DNA of 64,000 nt from assembly GCA_035536775.1 (NCBI GenBank), contig DATLNM010000037.1:62001-126000 (forward strand), in the 5' to 3' direction. The DNA comes from DATLNM01 sp035536775. GTDB taxonomy: Bacteria > Actinomycetota > CADDZG01 > WHSQ01. Below are positions 61,095-64,000 of the stretch, one piece after another. The notes beneath the pieces are model-generated. The model saw only the letters and a list, made by a program, of their open reading frames with translations. It ran no database searches and was not told the origin of the DNA. A program made the position numbers and the translations under genes. Within the stretch, counting starts at the first letter, position 1. Each line of letters opens with the position of its first letter.

Positions 61095-62417
61095 ATGAGA
61101 AATCAAGCTGCTTCTCATGCTGGAACGGGACTTGTGGTAGTTGCGTTTCTCGTTCGGGTGGGGCTCGCGGTTGTGGTCGAGATCTGGTTCGGCGGCAGTC
61201 TCACTCCGGACGACTCCACTTATTCAGAGATGGCGCGCCAGGCGGCGCTTGGCGAGACCCAAGCTTGGGACCCCTACACGCATTCGCTCTACCACTCGAC
61301 GGCAACGTTCCTCGTCCCACTCACCGCTATATACAAGGTGTTCGGAGGCGAGGGGATCGCCGGCCAGATCTTCGTCGCCGCCCTCGGTGCCGGGACCGCC
61401 TATTTCACCTACCGTGTTGCCGAGGAGTTCCTCGCCCCTCGCTGGGCGCTCGCGGCCGGGGCGATCGTCGCACTGCTCCCCTCGCAGGTCGTGTGGTCGT
61501 CGACGCTCCTCAAGGACGCAGCGGTGTGGTTCTTGCTGTCTGCCCTTGCTCTGGTCGTCGCACGCGCCGGACGCGCCGAAGCCAAGAAGCTCATCCTCGC
61601 CGGACTCCTCGCCTCACTCATCCTGTTCCTGCTCGGCTATCTCCGGCTGCACACCCTCGTCGTCGCGTCGTGGGCGGTCGCTTTGGCGGCCGCAGCGGGT
61701 GACCCACACCTCCGCCTCGCTCGAATGGGGGGCGGGCTTGCGGTAGCGCTCGTGATCCCCCTGACAGTGGGGATCGGTCCTGGAGGCTTGACCCTCGTCA
61801 CCGATGCCGGCTCTCTCCAGGCGCGCCGCATCAACAATGCCGTAGGCGCCAACACGGCCTTCATCGATATCCCCTCTCCCTCCCCGACCCCGCTCGTCCC
61901 ACCCGACAGGGCTTCAGGCCCTGGCCTCACCGTCCAGGCCCCTTCAGGATCGACCGTCTCGGTCATCGACCCGTGGGCGGTGTCCGAGTTGCCGGAGATC
62001 GAGGTCACGCCCCCTACGCCCCCTCCCCCGGTCGCAGCTCCCGCCGATGATCCCCTCCTAAGTCCGGACCTAGCCCATCTCCCCCGCGGCCTGGCGGTCA
62101 TGCTGTTGGAACCGACCCCGTGGGGAGGAGGCTCGACGCAGCTCCGGTTCGCTCGGAAAGAGGCGCTCGTCTGGTACCCGATCGTCATCCTCGCTCTCGT
62201 GGGGCTGGCGATCGGCCGTCGACATGCCCGCGCTCTTGCCTTCCCGGTGCTAGCAGGCGGAGGGATCCTCCTCATGTACGCCCTCACCGAAGGCAACATC
62301 GGTACCGCTTTCAGACATCGCGGGGAGTTCGTCTGGGTCGTGGCGCTGCTGGCGGCGGCGGGGGCCGCTGCGGTTGTACGCGCCTACCAGACCCGCCAGG
62401 GGTCCGGGGAGAAATAG
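61095..62417 (+). CDS. GT39/ArnT-like membrane glycosyltransferase
   Basis: A 440-residue polytopic protein. The first periplasmic loop contains DDSTYSEMARQAALGE, the Asp-rich catalytic loop of polyprenyl-phosphosugar-dependent transferases. About eight to ten helices follow, a Pro-rich extracytoplasmic stretch spans about residues 255-320, then two more helices. Transfers a sugar from a lipid carrier to a protein or glycan on the outer face. GC is back to the high level of the flanks, so it may lie outside the acquired cluster. Confidence 0.8.
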   Translation: MRNQAASHAGTGLVVVAFLVRVGLAVVVEIWFGGSLTPDDSTYSEMARQAALGETQAWDPYTHSLYHSTATFLVPLTAIYKVFGGEGIAGQIFVAALGAGTAYFTYRVAEEFLAPRWALAAGAIVALLPSQVVWSSTLLKDAAVWFLLSALALVVARAGRAEAKKLILAGLLASLILFLLGYLRLHTLVVASWAVALAAAAGDPHLRLARMGGGLAVALVIPLTVGIGPGGLTLVTDAGSLQARRINNAVGANTAFIDIPSPSPTPLVPPDRASGPGLTVQAPSGSTVSVIDPWAVSELPEIEVTPPTPPPPVAAPADDPLLSPDLAHLPRGLAVMLLEPTPWGGGSTQLRFARKEALVWYPIVILALVGLAIGRRHARALAFPVLAGGGILLMYALTEGNIGTAFRHRGEFVWVVALLAAAGAAAVVRAYQTRQGSGEK

Positions 62418-62465
62418 CCCAATCGCGCTATTCAAGGGCCATCCAGCTGATGCCAGGCTGCCTGC

Positions 62466-63050
62466 ATGGAGGACAAAGACCTCGCGCTCGCATTTCAGCG
62501 CGGCGATGAATCGGCTTACGGCGAGATCTACGACGCCTACGAACCATTGGTTCGCTACATCTGTCGCAAGATGCTCTACGTGCCCGAGGACGCCCAAGAG
62601 GCGTCTCAAGAAACCTTCTTAAGGGTCTACCGCTCGCTCGGAGACCTCAAAGGTCGCTACAACCTGAGGTCGTGGATCGGCCGCATCGCGACCAACGTAT
62701 GCCTCGACCGGTTGCGCTCGGAGAAGCGTCATATCCGCGAGGTCGCTCCACTCGAGGACCTCGAGGTCCAGCCGTCGTGGCCACGCGAAGCAAGCGACCC
62801 CGCAGAGATCACGATGCGCGCCGCCGATCGCCGCGAGATCGGTTTGCACATGGCGCTCATGCCGCCTCATCACCGGACCGTCCTCCTGCTGCGTGATCTC
62901 GAGGGGCACAGCTACGCGGACATCGCGGAGATCCTCGGCATGACCGACGCCGGCGTCAAAGCACTGATCCACCGGGCGCGCCGGGGATTCCGCCGCTCCT
63001 GGACCGCAACCGCATCAGCCGACGCACGTGAGGCCGAGCTCACCGCCTGA
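62466..63050 (+). CDS. ECF-type RNA polymerase sigma factor
   Basis: A 194-residue sigma-70 group IV protein. Region 2 includes YDAYEPLVRYICRKML, EDAQEASQETFLRVYRSL and LRSWIGRIATNVCLDRLR; region 4 includes MALMPPHHRTVLLLRDLEGHSYADIAEILGMT with the DNA-contact helix VKALIHRARRGF. No anti-sigma gene is visible within the remaining sequence; an exported metalloprotease follows after 80 bases. Possibly controls envelope stress or the downstream gene. Confidence 0.92.
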   Translation: MEDKDLALAFQRGDESAYGEIYDAYEPLVRYICRKMLYVPEDAQEASQETFLRVYRSLGDLKGRYNLRSWIGRIATNVCLDRLRSEKRHIREVAPLEDLEVQPSWPREASDPAEITMRAADRREIGLHMALMPPHHRTVLLLRDLEGHSYADIAEILGMTDAGVKALIHRARRGFRRSWTATASADAREAELTA

Positions 63051-63130
63051 TCCGAAACCTGTAGCACCACCCCACGGATGCGCGCCCGGCGGGCAGGCGC
63101 AACGTGGCCCACGTTTATCGTGGGTCCGAC

Positions 63131-64000
63131 ATGTCTCGCATCCGAGCCGCCCTGTTGTGCGTGGTCGTCACAGCGGTGATCACCTCATCGTTCGTCTCGT
63201 TAGCGCCGGCGCGCGCACAGACATCAACAGAGCGTTCGCACTTCTCGACGCATTTCTCCATCACATGGGAGAGCGACCCCGCGAGCCCGGACGCGCCGGA
63301 CGCACGTGACGCCGACTTCGATGGGATACCCGACACGATCAGCCGTTTGCTCGCCGCGTTCGAGCGCGCGTGGGCATTGGAGGTCGACCAGCTCGGCTAC
63401 CAGCCGCCGCCGAACGAGGATCGTTATCCGCTCTACGTCGCGGCGCTGAACCGAGGCTTCATGCAGCCGCTGTTCCTCGATGACCAGCCATCCCAGCCTT
63501 CCTACATCCTCGTTCCCGTCAGGTATGCGCGCGACGGCATCGCGGATCCTGCCGTCACCACGTTCGCGGTGCACGAGTTCCACCACGCGATCCAGGCGGG
63601 TTACGACGTCTACGAGAATCATTGGATAGGCGAAGCGACATCGGCATGGCTCGAAGAGCTCCTGCTCGATGATCTGAACCGCAACCACTTCTTCTTGCGC
63701 TTCTTCGTTCCGGCCCCCGAGGTTCCCCTCCGGTTGACCGGGACGGAACAGGAGTACGGCGCGTTCCTGTTCCTGGAGTTCCTGGTCGAGACACTCGGCG
63801 CGCGCAACGGCGTCGGCCCCGAGCTCATCCGAGAGTTGTGGGAAACGATGGCGTCCACCGAGGGCGCAGTTGGGCTCGATTCCCTAGAGGCGATCGAAGA
63901 GCTCGCCCTACGTTACGGCTCGAACCCAGGGGATGTCTGGGGCGAGTTCCTGTTGTGGCGCTGGCGCCTCGACCATTTCAAAGAGGGCGACGCCTACAAG
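63131..64000 (+). CDS. exported zinc metalloprotease-like protein (partial, cut by window end)
   Basis: An open frame of 290 codons without stop to the last base. The signal peptide is RAALLCVVVTAVITSSFVSL, cleaved near APARAQ. A DADFDGIPD segment early on resembles a calcium loop. The metal site is AVHEFHHAIQAGY (HExxH variant, HEFHH) followed at a distance by GEATSAWLEEL, whose Glu may be the third ligand of a gluzincin; this pattern is reported for the MXAN_6640-type putative metalloproteases. ATG 63131 is preferred by the signal peptide. The C-terminus lies beyond the window. Confidence 0.75.
   Translation, partial: MSRIRAALLCVVVTAVITSSFVSLAPARAQTSTERSHFSTHFSITWESDPASPDAPDARDADFDGIPDTISRLLAAFERAWALEVDQLGYQPPPNEDRYPLYVAALNRGFMQPLFLDDQPSQPSYILVPVRYARDGIADPAVTTFAVHEFHHAIQAGYDVYENHWIGEATSAWLEELLLDDLNRNHFFLRFFVPAPEVPLRLTGTEQEYGAFLFLEFLVETLGARNGVGPELIRELWETMASTEGAVGLDSLEAIEELALRYGSNPGDVWGEFLLWRWRLDHFKEGDAYK

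Overview
The window is a 64-kb stretch of high-GC bacterial chromosome, most likely from a deep-branching, probably uncultured member of the Actinomycetota. The main evidence is the block order tadA, tRNA-Ser, SRP RNA, dnaX, ybaB, recR, lysC, asd. Supporting signs are the tandem ArsA-type ATPase pair, an LPxTG-like surface protein, an RsbU/RsbV pair and frequent GTG/TTG starts with 4-base stop/start overlaps. The assignment is inference; no marker comparison was possible. No transposase, integrase, phage gene or CRISPR array was seen.

Region 1 (1-10.1 kb) is housekeeping: a PGPGW membrane protein, TadA, two serine tRNAs flanking a secreted FG-GAP/CRTAC protein, a large-type SRP RNA with an Alu domain, DnaX, YbaB, RecR, aspartokinase, aspartate-semialdehyde dehydrogenase, a sensorless histidine kinase, a methyltransferase and tRNA-Pro.

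Region 2 (10.2-28.9 kb) is mixed secreted, signalling and envelope functions: a modular RTX protein, an exported EEP nuclease/phosphatase, a metallophosphoesterase, an RsbU-type phosphatase with an anti-anti-sigma factor, a membrane protein with a histone-H1-like tail, CopD and a His/Asp-rich CopC-like protein, a lone SdhC-like anchor, two ArsA-like ATPases, NfeD plus an SPFH protein, two paralogous secreted proteins behind an S15/CocE hydrolase, and a YbdK-type carboxylate-amine ligase.

Region 3 (28.9-39.6 kb) carries selenocysteine insertion genes (selB, and selA downstream of a response regulator and a polyprenyl-phosphate sugar-1-phosphate transferase), a large coiled-coil surface protein ending in LPFTG, a GT2 glycosyltransferase and a Wzy/ligase-like membrane protein with a C-terminal repeat region. 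selC and selD were not found here.

Region 4 (39.6-61.0 kb) is the accessory highlight: a glycan locus of visibly lower GC. Fifteen minus-strand genes (57.0 to 39.6 kb) are nearly all stop/start overlapped. They encode nonulosonic (sialic-acid-like) acid synthesis (neuB, neuC, neuA) with three extra enzymes inserted between neuC and neuA (a D-2-hydroxyacid dehydrogenase, a ThDP enzyme and a Gfo/Idh/MocA oxidoreductase), an LIC12162-type transferase, a glutamine amidotransferase of the AsnB family, a GT11-like fucosyltransferase, several GT4/GT2 enzymes and a methyltransferase. Two plus-strand genes, a sugar epimerase and another GT4 complete it. The likely product is a surface polysaccharide or glycoconjugate with a modified nonulosonate; the three-enzyme insert is the best candidate for an undescribed modification.

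Region 5 (61.1-64 kb) returns to high GC: a GT39-like membrane glycosyltransferase, an ECF sigma factor and the start of an exported HExxH metalloprotease cut by the window end.
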